A stretch of DNA of 64,000 bases from positions 124,001 through 188,000 of the forward strand of contig JAJEEO010000011.1 in the NCBI GenBank assembly GCA_022820925.1, given 5' to 3'. A program made the translations under genes and the position numbers. Of this stretch, positions 44,612-53,144 are shown in pieces. The DNA is from Acidimicrobiia bacterium (GTDB lineage: Bacteria > Actinomycetota > Acidimicrobiia > Acidimicrobiales > Poriferisodalaceae). The notes under the pieces are model-generated. The model was given only the letters and a program-made list of their open reading frames with translations, searched no databases and was not told where the DNA came from. How positions within the stretch are numbered: the first letter of the stretch is position 1; every line of letters begins with the position of its first letter.

Positions 44612-45810
44612 GCACACCGGAGGTTCAGCCCGCGGCAGCGCACGAGCACATGCGCGCTCGCAACCGCTCGCTGCGGCGGACGGCCTGGCTCGCCGTGGCG
44701 GCCGTCGCCGTCATTGCCGCAGTGGTCGCCGCCACCGCGTCGCGCCCGCCTGCGACCGAATCGGAGCGGGCCTATGAGCTGAAGCAGAACACGCTCTGCC
44801 CCGTCTGCGACGGCCAGAGCGTGCTCGAGTCGAACGCCCCAGCGGCAGCCGCCATGCGCCGGCAGATCGATCTGTGGGTCGATGAGGGCCGCAGCGATAC
44901 GCAGATCCGTGCGGACCTCGCCGCTGTCTACGGCGACGACGTGAATGCGCTGCCTCCCGGCGATGGGGTGGGAATCCTGGTGTGGGCACTGCCAGTGGCT
45001 GCATTCGCGGTGGCATCGGCAGGGCTCTGGGCCGCCACGCGTCGTTGGCGAGCGCGGGCCGCCGCCCCAGAGGGGGCGAGTGCTGTCAACGCTGATGCCG
45101 CCGGTGCCCCACCCAACGTCACATCGCAGCAGCGCCGGTGGCGCACCAGCTCGGTCATCACGGTGAGTGCATTGATCATCGTCGGCATCGCCGCTGGCCT
45201 GCTGGTGGCCCGTTCGGCAGGGCTGCGCTTGGGATCCGAGACCATCTCGGGCGACATCGACCGTTCGGCGCGCTCACTGCTCGTCGATGCACAGCGCCAG
45301 TTCGCCGCAAACCAGCTCGACGAGTCCCGAGCCACGCTGGAGGAGGTCTTCCGGCTCGACCGCGATTTGCGCGGCGCGCTCGTACTGTCAGCCCGCCTGC
45401 ACCTGCGTCACTGCGAATCAGCGTCATCGCAGGACCCTTCCGGTGCCGGCGGAGCAACCGATGCTCCCGTGGTCGGCTGCGATCTGCAGTCGGCCCTCGT
45501 GGATCTGGATCGCGTGTTGGCGGACGACCCCAGCGACACCGAGGCACTGGCATTGCGCGGCTGGCTGCTGGTACGCATCCCCGACCGCGAGCTCATCGCC
45601 GCCGGCATTGCGTCGCTCGACGCCGCTGTGGCGCTTGATCCCGGCGAGTTCGATCCGTGGGTATTCCGCGGCTACACCGCCCGCTTCATCGAGCGCGACC
45701 TCGAAGCTGCCATCGGCTACTACGGCGCAGCGCTGCAACGCAACCCACCGCCCGCCATGGCCGCCGCCCTCGAAAACGCAATCACCGAAATGCAAGCCGA
45801 ACTCGAATGA
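44608..45810 (+). CDS. ccmH: CcmH with C-terminal TPR (CcmI-like) extension
   Basis: A 400-residue protein. An N-terminal helix (about 25-44) is followed by the CcmH redox motif in NTLCPVCDGQSV (C64, C67). The usual form is LRCxxCQ, so the preceding Arg and the Gln differ here. Helix-bundle residues 75-118 and a second membrane helix (122-143) complete the CcmH part. After a linker a third helix (about 178-202) leads to a tetratricopeptide-like domain (about 215-395: DESRATLEEVFRLDRDLRGAL, ALALRGWLLV). This resembles CcmI/NrfG, which delivers apocytochrome. In E. coli CcmH is also a fusion, so this is a known architecture. It ends the operon. Confidence 0.87.
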   Translation: MSTPEVQPAAAHEHMRARNRSLRRTAWLAVAAVAVIAAVVAATASRPPATESERAYELKQNTLCPVCDGQSVLESNAPAAAAMRRQIDLWVDEGRSDTQIRADLAAVYGDDVNALPPGDGVGILVWALPVAAFAVASAGLWAATRRWRARAAAPEGASAVNADAAGAPPNVTSQQRRWRTSSVITVSALIIVGIAAGLLVARSAGLRLGSETISGDIDRSARSLLVDAQRQFAANQLDESRATLEEVFRLDRDLRGALVLSARLHLRHCESASSQDPSGAGGATDAPVVGCDLQSALVDLDRVLADDPSDTEALALRGWLLVRIPDRELIAAGIASLDAAVALDPGEFDPWVFRGYTARFIERDLEAAIGYYGAALQRNPPPAMAAALENAITEMQAELE

Positions 45811-45841
45811 CCGGCCGCAGAACGTCCAAGCAACCGCCCAG

Positions 45842-46384
45842 CTAGCTGCTTCGACGACTCTTGGACGACTTCAGAACGGAAAACGGATGGAGGCGGTGCT
45901 CGGCCATGTACTTACAGAACCGGCTGTATTTTCGCTCACGCTCAGCACGGCGTAGGTACCTCGCAGCAGCCCTCTGGTTTCCGCTGGCTTCGGCCGTCTC
46001 GGCTCGAGCCTGGAACTCCTCGGCCTTTTGGTCACACTTCCAGACTGCATAGTCGTCGAAGCGACTGAGCTGCTGATTGATCCAGTGCCCGGGACCCATG
46101 CTGACCAGTTGTTGCCCTCCACTGCCGAGGGCTTCGACCCGCAACACGGCGCGACGCAAGCGGATCCTTGCGACGAATTCGAACCCGACGCCGTTCGCAA
46201 TGCTCAGCGATATCAACACCCACCACGCCGCCCAACTCGAAGAGTTAATCCATAGGACGGTCACCGTGATCCCCGATACCAACGACCACAGGTGGAGGCC
46301 GAGCGCGATCTGGTCCTGCCGATAACTGACAAGACGTCCGTCAGACCAGCGGACCCTGCGGAACGCGTCCATCACCCGCGCCAT
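45842..46384 (-). CDS. Membrane protein of unknown family, paralogue 1
   Basis: A 180-residue protein I do not recognise. A conserved N-terminus (WSDGRLVSYRQDQIALGLHL) leads to two membrane helices, roughly 27-46 and 50-70. A basic RIRLRRAVLRVEAL stretch and a cytoplasmic helical C-terminus (about 105-165) follow. The latter is rich in Ala/Arg/Glu and carries RAETAEASGNQRAAARYLRRAERER. It is closely related to the next gene upstream on the same strand (46401-46949), 16 bases away. Base composition here is less GC-biased than in the surrounding operons, which hints at acquisition or relaxed selection. Confidence 0.6.
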   Translation of the reverse strand: MARVMDAFRRVRWSDGRLVSYRQDQIALGLHLWSLVSGITVTVLWINSSSWAAWWVLISLSIANGVGFEFVARIRLRRAVLRVEALGSGGQQLVSMGPGHWINQQLSRFDDYAVWKCDQKAEEFQARAETAEASGNQRAAARYLRRAERERKYSRFCKYMAEHRLHPFSVLKSSKSRRSS

Positions 46385-46400
46385 CGACTATTGGATGTCT

Positions 46401-46949
46401 TCAAAAGAAACGGCCTTGGCGTTCGTCTTGGCGTTCGATGCCGCGCTTGTACTTCTGGGCCTGTCTTCGCTCACGCTCAGCCTTACGCAGGTACTTGGCA
46501 GCCGACTTGTGGTCTCCGCTGACCTCGGCCGTTTCGGCGCGAGTCATGAACTTCGCCGCATTCCGGTCGCAGTATCGGATGACGTAGTCGTCGAGGCGCT
46601 TGATGAAGCGCTTGTTCTTGAAGTTGATCCAGTCCTCAATGCCCACTTCAACCGGTGCTTGCTCTGTGATCGGTGCCTGCTCTACGCCGCTGATGGCTTC
46701 GACCCGCAGCACGGCGCGACGCGAGCGGATCTTCGCGATCTGTTCCAATGCAATGTTGATCGCAGCATTCACTGGAATCAGGACCCACCATGCCGCCCAT
46801 CCCGAGAAGACCATCCACAGGATGAGCACGGTGATCGCCGACGCCAAGGACAACAGGTGGAAGCCAAGCGCAACTCGGTCCTGCCGATAACTGACAACGC
46901 GACCGTCAGACCAGCGAGGCCTGCGGAACATTTCCGTTACCCGCGCCAT
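46401..46949 (-). CDS. Membrane protein of unknown family, paralogue 2
   Basis: A 182-residue homologue of the preceding gene with the same plan. N-terminal FRRPRWSDGRVVSYRQDRVALG, two helices at about 28-70 (containing WAAWWVLIPVN), the conserved SRRAVLRVEAIS stretch, then DDYVIRYCDRNAAKF and a Lys/Arg-rich coiled helix (RAETAEVSGDHKSAAKYLRKAERERRQ). The first ~45 residues and the RAETAE block are nearly identical to paralogue 1, while the middle and last 20 residues differ. Tandem duplication is the simplest explanation. Function unknown; a membrane-tethered regulator or toxin-immunity role cannot be tested from sequence. Confidence 0.6.
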   Translation of the reverse strand: MARVTEMFRRPRWSDGRVVSYRQDRVALGFHLLSLASAITVLILWMVFSGWAAWWVLIPVNAAINIALEQIAKIRSRRAVLRVEAISGVEQAPITEQAPVEVGIEDWINFKNKRFIKRLDDYVIRYCDRNAAKFMTRAETAEVSGDHKSAAKYLRKAERERRQAQKYKRGIERQDERQGRFF

Positions 46950-47023
46950 CGGCTCAACCGACTCCCGACTTCAAGGTGCCACAGCACACACTCCTGCAAC
47001 AGAGCAATGCTTCGTCGCACCAT

Positions 47024-47926
47024 TCAGCACCCACCCCGATTTCTTGCATTGCACGATGGCGTATTCCTTGGACGGCCGCCGCCGGATCCGTCGCCGCGGG
47101 GCCTCACGGCGTTGTAGAGCGCCCCACCCGTAGTCACGACGATGTGACCGCAGTGCGTTCGGGCGCAGTTCACCATTGCGCTCGTGGCCGCGGGAGCCGC
47201 CCGAACCAGCGCAGCCCGAATCAGCAAGACGGCGGCACCACCCACTAGCCACGCCGGGTCAGCAACCACGGGGTAAGCAGCGTCTTCGTGATCGATGGCT
47301 TGAACGAGGGTTGTGCCGTCGAGGCTGTAGCGAGTGGGCACTTCCTCGCCGTCGGCGTCGAGGGCCCAAGGCGTAGCTATACCGCCCGATTCGTTGCCAT
47401 CGGAATCGAAGAACCTCACCGAACCATCCGGCTGCAATTCAGCGGTATGGCCATCAGGCACCGCATTTTCGAATCGGTACTCGGTGGCTGCCTCGTGGTT
47501 GTGGATCAAGAGCAGGGCAGCGAACAAAGATCGATCTTCGGGCTCGTGCGTGAACAACTCGACGTTGGCATCGTCGAAGAGAATCTCGACGGCTGCGGGG
47601 ACCATTTCGCCGGGTGCCCACACAGCTTCATAGGTGGGCACGCCGGTGGAGCCAACTGGCCTGATCGGCCCCTCTGGTTGCAACCCCTCGATCCCATCAT
47701 TGTCGCCGACGCCGTCACCTTCGCCGGTGGTCGGTGGCTCCTCGCCATCGGCACCTGGGTTGATTCCGTCGCCGGTTGTGGGCTGCTTGTCCCAGGTGTC
47801 GCTCAGCAGATCGTTACCGAGGCCCATGCCCCCGGAGTCCTCGGCCGCGGCGGGCACCGCCACCAGGAAGCCGCCTGCCAGAAGCAGGGTGGCTACCACC
47901 GCGCGATAGCGCACTTGTCGTTTCAC
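47024..47926 (-). CDS. Secreted protein with PVVADP motif, unknown function
   Basis: About 300 residues. A signal peptide (RAVVATLLLAGGFLVAVPAAA|ED) is followed by an acidic Gly/Asp/Thr/Pro-rich linker to about residue 95. A beta-rich domain (VPTYEAVWAPGEMVPAAVEI ... ELQPDGSVRFFD ... TRYSLDGTTLVQAIDH) ends in YPVVADPAW, a motif shared by many exported actinobacterial proteins. The last ~75 residues differ: a hydrophobic helix (LVGGAAVLLIRAALVRAA), then four cysteines and a basic tail. That modular end resembles secreted polymorphic-toxin layouts, but I see no known toxin domain. GGAG upstream favours the GTG at 47926 over an ATG at 47956. Confidence 0.6.
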   Translation of the reverse strand: MKRQVRYRAVVATLLLAGGFLVAVPAAAEDSGGMGLGNDLLSDTWDKQPTTGDGINPGADGEEPPTTGEGDGVGDNDGIEGLQPEGPIRPVGSTGVPTYEAVWAPGEMVPAAVEILFDDANVELFTHEPEDRSLFAALLLIHNHEAATEYRFENAVPDGHTAELQPDGSVRFFDSDGNESGGIATPWALDADGEEVPTRYSLDGTTLVQAIDHEDAAYPVVADPAWLVGGAAVLLIRAALVRAAPAATSAMVNCARTHCGHIVVTTGGALYNAVRPRGDGSGGGRPRNTPSCNARNRGGC

Positions 47927-47943
47927 ATCGACTCCATCTGTTA

Positions 47944-47957
47944 TGTGCATTTGCACA
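47944..47957. promoter_or_regulatory. Perfect 14-bp dyad upstream of the secreted-protein gene
   Basis: TGTGCA-TT-TGCACA is a perfect inverted repeat 18 bases upstream of the minus-strand GTG at 47926. It could be an operator at or near the transcription start. It resembles the TGTGCACA palindrome at 12081-12088. Confidence 0.4.
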
Positions 47958-48297
47958 CGTTTGGCTGAGGTATCGACATTAATTCATGGTTTGGTCCGAC
48001 GACTTCCGACTGGCCGACTCATCATGAGTCGCCTCGGGACGCACGAATCGACGGCCGCGGCGGTGCGACTCCAGGACAGGTTCGAAGTCTCCCAGCGTCT
48101 GGCAAGTCGCACGAGGACGACTGGATGAATCGTTCTTCCGAGGACCTTTGGCGGCTGGGCCGACGCACGGGTCCTCGTCACTGGCAAGGGCTCAACTGTC
48201 GGGTTGCGGCAGTAGCGTGCTTGGCGAACGGCAGGTGCGGCTGCAACGCCGGTGCAGTCACCGCGCGGTAAGCGATCGCAACCGGTCAGGGGCACCA
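47958..48297. other. Intergenic region between the divergent secreted-protein and mrp genes
   Basis: About 340 bases without a supported gene. Its left end is AT-rich (GACATTAATTCATGGTTTGG near 47978), consistent with promoters. The rest is GC-rich with no convincing coding frame, RNA or repeat. A TTCGAA at about 48079 resembles a tRNA T-loop, but no tRNA folds around it. Confidence 0.5.
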
Positions 48298-49482
48298 GTG
48301 AAGGGCAAGCGTCGAGGGTCAGCCGCCAACGGCGGACCAGCCAGCGTTACCGACCAGCAGCTGGCCTCCGCCGTCGCCGATGTCATCGACCCCGAGCTGC
48401 GCCGGCCCATCGGTCAAATGGGCATGCTGCGGGCCGCGGCCGTCGCCGGGCGTGCTGCACAGGTGCTTGTGGCCTTGCCGTCGAACGACTGGCCGGCTGC
48501 GGGGCATGTTTCCCACGCTGTCAGCGAGGCGGGATGCGCCCTTGACGGCATCGACGACGTGGTCGTGGAGTTCACGGTGATGGACGAGGCCGAGCAGTCG
48601 GCACTGCGGGCTCAGCTCATCGGCGATCCGGCTGCCACCGCGGGTACCCAGGCCGGCCACGGACACGCCGAAGGCCGTGAAGTGCCGTTCGCCCAGGCAG
48701 GCAACAAGACCCGCGTGCTGCTGGTGGCCAGCGGCAAGGGCGGCGTCGGCAAGTCGAGCGTGACGGTCAACCTCGCAATCGCTCTGGCCCAGCGCGGCAC
48801 GCGCACCGCTGTCATCGATGCAGACGTGTGGGGCTTCTCCATTCCCCGGATGCTCGGCGTGCAGCGCCCGCCCACCGTGATCGACCAGATGGTCGTGCCC
48901 ACCGAAGCGCACGGCGTGCGCTGCATGTCGATGGGCTTCTTCGCACGCGAGGACCAGCCGGTGATCTGGCGAGGCCCGATGCTGCACAAGGCGCTCGAGC
49001 AATTCCTCACCGATGTCTTCTGGGACGAACCGGATCATCTGCTCATCGATCTCCCACCCGGCACCGGCGACATTTCGCTCTCGCTGGCGCAGTTCCTGCC
49101 CCGCTCGGAGATGCTGGTGGTGACCACGCCGCAGCCTGCAGCGCAGAAGGTGGCCCAGCGCGCCGCCCAGATGGCGGGGCGGGTCAACCTGCAGGTGCGG
49201 GCGGTGATCGAGAACATGAGCTGGTTCACGGGCGACGACGGCAAGCGCTACGAGCTGTTCGGCTCCGGCGGCGGCCAGGCGCTCGCCGACGAGCTGGAGG
49301 TGCCGCTGCTCGGTCAGGTGCCCCTGGTGCCGCAGTTGCGCGCGGGCGGCGACGAGGGCATGCCGATCGCCGCGGCAGACCCCGACAGCGAGACGGCCGG
49401 TGTGTTTCAAGACATGGCGCGCCTGCTCTGCGAGGAGCACCTGCCCACCCGTCGCTACAACGAGGGGCTGAAGCTGCTGTGA
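48298..49482 (+). CDS. mrp: Mrp/NBP35-family iron-sulfur carrier P-loop ATPase
   Basis: A 394-residue ATPase for iron-sulfur cluster transfer. An N-terminal MIP18/DUF59-like domain (about 18-110, LASAVADVIDPELRRPIGQMGML) is fused to the P-loop domain with SGKGGVGKSS (145-154). IDADVWGFSIPRMLGV and LLIDLPPGTGD follow. The C-terminal CxxC that bridges a cluster in many homologues is missing: the ENMSWFTGDDGKRYELFGSGGG region has no cysteine. That loss is also seen in other actinobacterial Mrp proteins. AGGGG at 48288-48292 sets the GTG at 48298. selO overlaps its stop. Confidence 0.92.
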   Translation: MKGKRRGSAANGGPASVTDQQLASAVADVIDPELRRPIGQMGMLRAAAVAGRAAQVLVALPSNDWPAAGHVSHAVSEAGCALDGIDDVVVEFTVMDEAEQSALRAQLIGDPAATAGTQAGHGHAEGREVPFAQAGNKTRVLLVASGKGGVGKSSVTVNLAIALAQRGTRTAVIDADVWGFSIPRMLGVQRPPTVIDQMVVPTEAHGVRCMSMGFFAREDQPVIWRGPMLHKALEQFLTDVFWDEPDHLLIDLPPGTGDISLSLAQFLPRSEMLVVTTPQPAAQKVAQRAAQMAGRVNLQVRAVIENMSWFTGDDGKRYELFGSGGGQALADELEVPLLGQVPLVPQLRAGGDEGMPIAAADPDSETAGVFQDMARLLCEEHLPTRRYNEGLKLL

Positions 49483-51110
49483 GCGTCACGGCGGCGATGC
49501 CGATCGGCTCGCTCGACGAGCTCAGTTTCGACAACCGCTTCACTGCCGCGCTTCCCGCCGACCCCGACGCCGGCAACAACCGCCGGCAGGTGGTGGGCGC
49601 GTGCTATTCGAGGGTCGAGCCGACACCGGTGCCGGCGCCGCACCTGCTGGCGCACAGCGCGGAGATGTTCGACCTGCTCGGCTTCGACGCCGAACTGGCG
49701 GGCGACCCGGAGTTCGCCGCGGTGTTCGGCGGCAGCACGCTGCTCGACGGCATGGACCCGCATGCCCACTGCTACGGCGGTCACCAGTTCGGCAACTGGG
49801 CCGGTCAGCTCGGCGACGGCCGTGCGATCGCGCTCGGCGAGGTGGTGGACCGCAACGGCCAGCACCAGACCCTCCAGCTCAAGGGCGCCGGCCCCACGCC
49901 GTATTCCCGCACCGCCGACGGCTTGGCTGTGCTGCGCAGCTCGGTGCGCGAGTTCCTGTGCAGCGAGGCCATGGCGCATCTCGGCGTGCCGACGACCCGG
50001 GCGCTCAGCTTGGTGGCGACGGGGGGCATGGTGATGCGCGACATGCTCTACGACGGCCACCCCGAGCTCGAGCCCGGGGCGGTGGTGTGCCGGGTGGCGC
50101 CGTCGTTCGTGCGGTTCGGGAACTTCGAGATCTTCGCTTCCCGTGGCGACATCGACACGTTGCGCACGCTCACCGACTTCGTCATCGGCACCGACTTTCC
50201 TGACCTGGCTGCCGACACCGAGTCCGGCAGCTCGTCGCCGGAGCGGTATGCGCAGTTCTTCGACGAGGTGGTGCGGCGTACGGCGCACATGGTGTGCGAG
50301 TGGCTGCGGGTCGGCTTCGTCCACGGCGTGATGAACACCGACAACATGTCGATCCTGGGCCTCACGATCGACTACGGCCCCTACGGCTGGCTCGACAACT
50401 ACGACCCCGACTGGACCCCCAACACCACCGACGCCGCCCACCGCCGCTACCGCTTCGGCACCCAGCCGGCCATCGCGCAGTGGAACCTGATGCAGCTCGC
50501 CAATGCGCTGTACCCGCTGGTGGGCGAGGCCGAGCCGCTGCAGGCAGCCCTCGACGGCTACGTGCCTTGCTTCGAGGAGAAGTGGTCGGTGATGATGGCC
50601 GCCAAGCTCGGACTGCCGGGGCTGGAGTCCGAGGCCGACCGCGAGCTGGCGACCGGTGTGCTGGAAGTGCTGCGGCTGGTCGAGACCGACATGACGGTCT
50701 TCTGGCGCCGGCTCGCCACCGTGGACACCGCCGAGAGCGTCGACCCTGCCGAGCGCATCGCCCCGCTCGCCGATGCGTACTACACGCCCGACGAGGTCAC
50801 CGACGAGCACCGCTCAGCCACGAGTGAGTTCGTCGAGCGCTACGCGGCACGGCTGCGAGCACTCGGCATCGCAGACGCCGCACGGGCCGAGACGATGAAC
50901 CGGGTCAATCCCAAGTACGTCCTGCGCAACTACCTGACCCAGCTCGCCATCGACGCCGCCACCGGCGGCCGCCCCGAGGCCATCGGGGAGCTGCTCGACG
51001 TCATGCGCCGCCCTTACGACGACCAGCCCGACCGGGAGTCCTACGCGGCACTGCGCCCCGACTGGGCCCGCACCCGGGTCGGCTGCAGCCAGCTTTCCTG
51101 CAGCTCCTAG
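49479..51110 (+). CDS. selO: SelO/YdiU protein adenylyltransferase (pseudokinase fold)
   Basis: A 543-residue protein of the SelO family, which transfers AMP to proteins through an inverted kinase fold. Hallmarks: HCYGGHQFGNWAGQLGDGRAIALGE near residue 90, LQLKGAGPTPYSRTADGLAVLRSSVREFL with the catalytic lysine, VGFVHGVMNTDNMSILGLTIDYGPYGWLD, and the C-terminal CSS with a resolving cysteine (SQLSCSS). No selenocysteine is indicated. In E. coli the enzyme responds to oxidative stress. GTG at 49479 overlaps the mrp stop, so mrp and selO are translationally coupled. Confidence 0.94.
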   Translation: MSVTAAMPIGSLDELSFDNRFTAALPADPDAGNNRRQVVGACYSRVEPTPVPAPHLLAHSAEMFDLLGFDAELAGDPEFAAVFGGSTLLDGMDPHAHCYGGHQFGNWAGQLGDGRAIALGEVVDRNGQHQTLQLKGAGPTPYSRTADGLAVLRSSVREFLCSEAMAHLGVPTTRALSLVATGGMVMRDMLYDGHPELEPGAVVCRVAPSFVRFGNFEIFASRGDIDTLRTLTDFVIGTDFPDLAADTESGSSSPERYAQFFDEVVRRTAHMVCEWLRVGFVHGVMNTDNMSILGLTIDYGPYGWLDNYDPDWTPNTTDAAHRRYRFGTQPAIAQWNLMQLANALYPLVGEAEPLQAALDGYVPCFEEKWSVMMAAKLGLPGLESEADRELATGVLEVLRLVETDMTVFWRRLATVDTAESVDPAERIAPLADAYYTPDEVTDEHRSATSEFVERYAARLRALGIADAARAETMNRVNPKYVLRNYLTQLAIDAATGGRPEAIGELLDVMRRPYDDQPDRESYAALRPDWARTRVGCSQLSCSS

Positions 51111-51158
51111 CCCTCCGACCACAGCGCTCGGGGATCGATCGTCAGGGTCGCGCTAGGA

Positions 51159-51187
51159 CGGACCACGGCTTCGCCCTGTGCGGTCCG
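51159..51187. terminator. Hairpin between the convergent selO and histidine-kinase genes
   Basis: CGGACC at 51159-51164 pairs with GGTCCG at 51182-51187, with an inner GGC-TTC-GCC hairpin. A mildly T-rich CTCTTGTTCGCTTCG follows on the plus strand. It lies between the two stops and may end selO transcription. Confidence 0.4.
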
Positions 51188-51236
51188 CTCTTGTTCGCTT
51201 CGCTCACGGGCCGCTGGGGCCCCGGGGCTCAGCCTC

Positions 51237-52835
51237 TTACGCAGTCGTGCGCAGCGGGATCTGCACGATGGCTTCCGAGCCCGGCGGCGGCGTGCGGCGG
51301 CGCACCTCGAAGGTGCCGCCGAGGTCTGCACCGCACAGCGCCCGCACGATCGAGGTGCCCAGCCCGCCTGATCGCTCGGTGTCGTAGCCCGGCGGGATCC
51401 CGACGCCGTCGTCACGGACGACCATCGACAGCACGTCCGCCGACGGCTGGGTGATCTCGACGTCGACACGGCCGATAGGGCTCTCATCGAGGCTCGGCGC
51501 TGCGGCGAGCGCTTCGTCCTCGATCTCCCACAACTGCGGGAAGGCGTGATCGACCGCGTTCTGGAGCAGTTCATTGAGCACGACTGCCAACGCCGTCGCT
51601 GTCTGGGACCGCAGCATCCCGGCCTGGCAGTCGACGGTGAACTCGATCGGCCGTTCCGGAAACGTGATGCTCTGGCGCATCGTCTCGGTCAGCGTCTCTG
51701 CGACGTCGCAGAAGTCGACATCATCGGTGGTCTCGCTCGAGAGCGTCTGATGGACGAGCGCGATGGCGCGGATGCGCCGGACCGCCTCCTCGAGCGCCCG
51801 GTTGGCTTCGCGTGACTCCAGGCGGCGCGCCTGGATGCGCAGCAGCGAGGAGACCGTCTGCAGGTTGTTGGTGACCCGGTGATGGATCTCGCGGATGGTG
51901 GCGTCCTTGGAGATGAGCAGCCGATCACGGCGGCGCAGCTCGGTGACATCTCGCAGCAGCACCAGCGCATTGCGCACTGGGGTGTCGGTCAGCGGCAGCG
52001 CCTGCAGCTGCACGGTCACCGAACGATGCTCGACCTCGCCCACCGCGGGGATGCCGCCGCTCATGGCTCGCCCCACGACGTCAGGGCCCAGGTCGAGGTC
52101 GCGCACACGCCGTCCCTGCACGTTGCCGCCGACGCCGATGCGGTGCAATGCGCTCACCGCATTCGGCGACGCGAAACCGATGCGCGTCGTCTCATCGGTC
52201 AGGAACAGTCCGTCACCGACCCGGGGTGTCCCCTCGCCGGCGATGTCGACCCCGCGGTACGGGAACGAGCCCGCGGCCACCATGCGAGCCAGCCGCCCGA
52301 ACGTGGCGATGTAGGTTCGCTCCAGCTCGCCCGGGTCGCGGATGTCGGTGAAGCGTGGTGTGACCTCGCTGCTCATGACGGCGATCGTCTCGCCGTCGTA
52401 GGTGACCGGCACCGCGGTGATGCGCGCCCGCCTGTCGCCGGGAACTCGCAACCCTTCGCCGGTGACGATCACGCCGCGCGCGAACGCCTCCGAGACGAGC
52501 GGGCGTTCAGAAGCCGTGACGCACAGCCCGACGTGGTCGTCGCGGTACAGGGTGCGCCCGGTCGTGGGACGGATCTGGCCGATGACGGTGATCTGCGCAT
52601 CGGCGCCGAGACGGCGCGTTGGATGGTCTCCGCTGCTGTCGCCTCGTGGGGCGGAACCTGCAGTTTCTTCGGGCAGGTCGTCGAGCGAGTTCAGCTGCCC
52701 CGGCACGAACAGGAGCAGGTCCGAGAACGACAGGTCTGCTAGCAGCGACCACCACGCCATGAGGCGGCGCAGGTGCTCGCGCGGGCTGTCGTGCGCGTGC
52801 GGTGCGGGCCGGGGCCGATCGGCGGGCGCCCGCAT
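51237..52835 (-). CDS. PdtaS-like sensor histidine kinase (GAF-PAS-HisKA_2-HATPase)
   Basis: A 532-residue soluble sensor kinase. A GAF-like N-terminal domain (about 25-190) is followed by a PAS-like domain (about 205-300). The HisKA_2 dimerisation helix is REIHHRVTNNLQTVSSLLRIQARR (315-338) with H318 the likely phospho-acceptor. The ATP-binding domain has LNELLQNAVDHAF (N box) and DDGVGIPPG (G box). The layout matches mycobacterial PdtaS, which phosphorylates the RNA-binding regulator PdtaR. No response regulator is adjacent. The next gene upstream on this strand is a DUF3107 protein 7 bases away. Confidence 0.88.
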   Translation of the reverse strand: MRAPADRPRPAPHAHDSPREHLRRLMAWWSLLADLSFSDLLLFVPGQLNSLDDLPEETAGSAPRGDSSGDHPTRRLGADAQITVIGQIRPTTGRTLYRDDHVGLCVTASERPLVSEAFARGVIVTGEGLRVPGDRRARITAVPVTYDGETIAVMSSEVTPRFTDIRDPGELERTYIATFGRLARMVAAGSFPYRGVDIAGEGTPRVGDGLFLTDETTRIGFASPNAVSALHRIGVGGNVQGRRVRDLDLGPDVVGRAMSGGIPAVGEVEHRSVTVQLQALPLTDTPVRNALVLLRDVTELRRRDRLLISKDATIREIHHRVTNNLQTVSSLLRIQARRLESREANRALEEAVRRIRAIALVHQTLSSETTDDVDFCDVAETLTETMRQSITFPERPIEFTVDCQAGMLRSQTATALAVVLNELLQNAVDHAFPQLWEIEDEALAAAPSLDESPIGRVDVEITQPSADVLSMVVRDDGVGIPPGYDTERSGGLGTSIVRALCGADLGGTFEVRRRTPPPGSEAIVQIPLRTTA

Positions 52836-52842
52836 CGATGCC

Positions 52843-53073
52843 TCAGTCCGCGGCGAAGCCGATGCGCCGATCCCCGGCCGGACCCAGCTCGAGGAAGGCC
52901 AGCTTGTCGACGGGCACCCCGACGCGGCGACCGCTGCGGTCGGTCAGCCACAGCACCGCCGCATCGCCGCCCAGTGCGCCTTCGAGCGCGGCTGCGGCGT
53001 CATCAGCGCCGTCGTCGTCGATCTCGACGCTGAGTTCGCGGCCGCCGTGCGTGATGCCGATCCGGATGTCCAT
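52843..53073 (-). CDS. DUF3107 family protein
   Basis: A 76-residue acidic protein, MDIRIGITHGGRELSVEID with a C-terminal VPVDKLAFLELGPAGDRRIGF, which matches the actinobacterial DUF3107 family (ATP-binding-protein annotation in some genomes, no proven function). The frame extends far upstream but only this part has family character. ATG at 53073, 7 bases before the histidine kinase start, which suggests cotranscription. Confidence 0.85.
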   Translation of the reverse strand: MDIRIGITHGGRELSVEIDDDGADDAAAALEGALGGDAAVLWLTDRSGRRVGVPVDKLAFLELGPAGDRRIGFAAD

Positions 53074-53144
53074 GGCCCCGCAGGCTACCGGTGGGGTCCG
53101 CGGCAACCGGCTGTCGCGGCTGCGGTGCTGGTAGGTCCCCGGAC

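Noticed and set aside
48060..48130. Possible tRNA around a TTCGAA at about 48079
   Set aside because: No acceptor, D or anticodon stems can be built around it.
49479..51110. Selenocysteine codon in selO
   Set aside because: The frame ends normally in CSS with cysteine codons; no in-frame TGA and no SECIS-like hairpin were seen.
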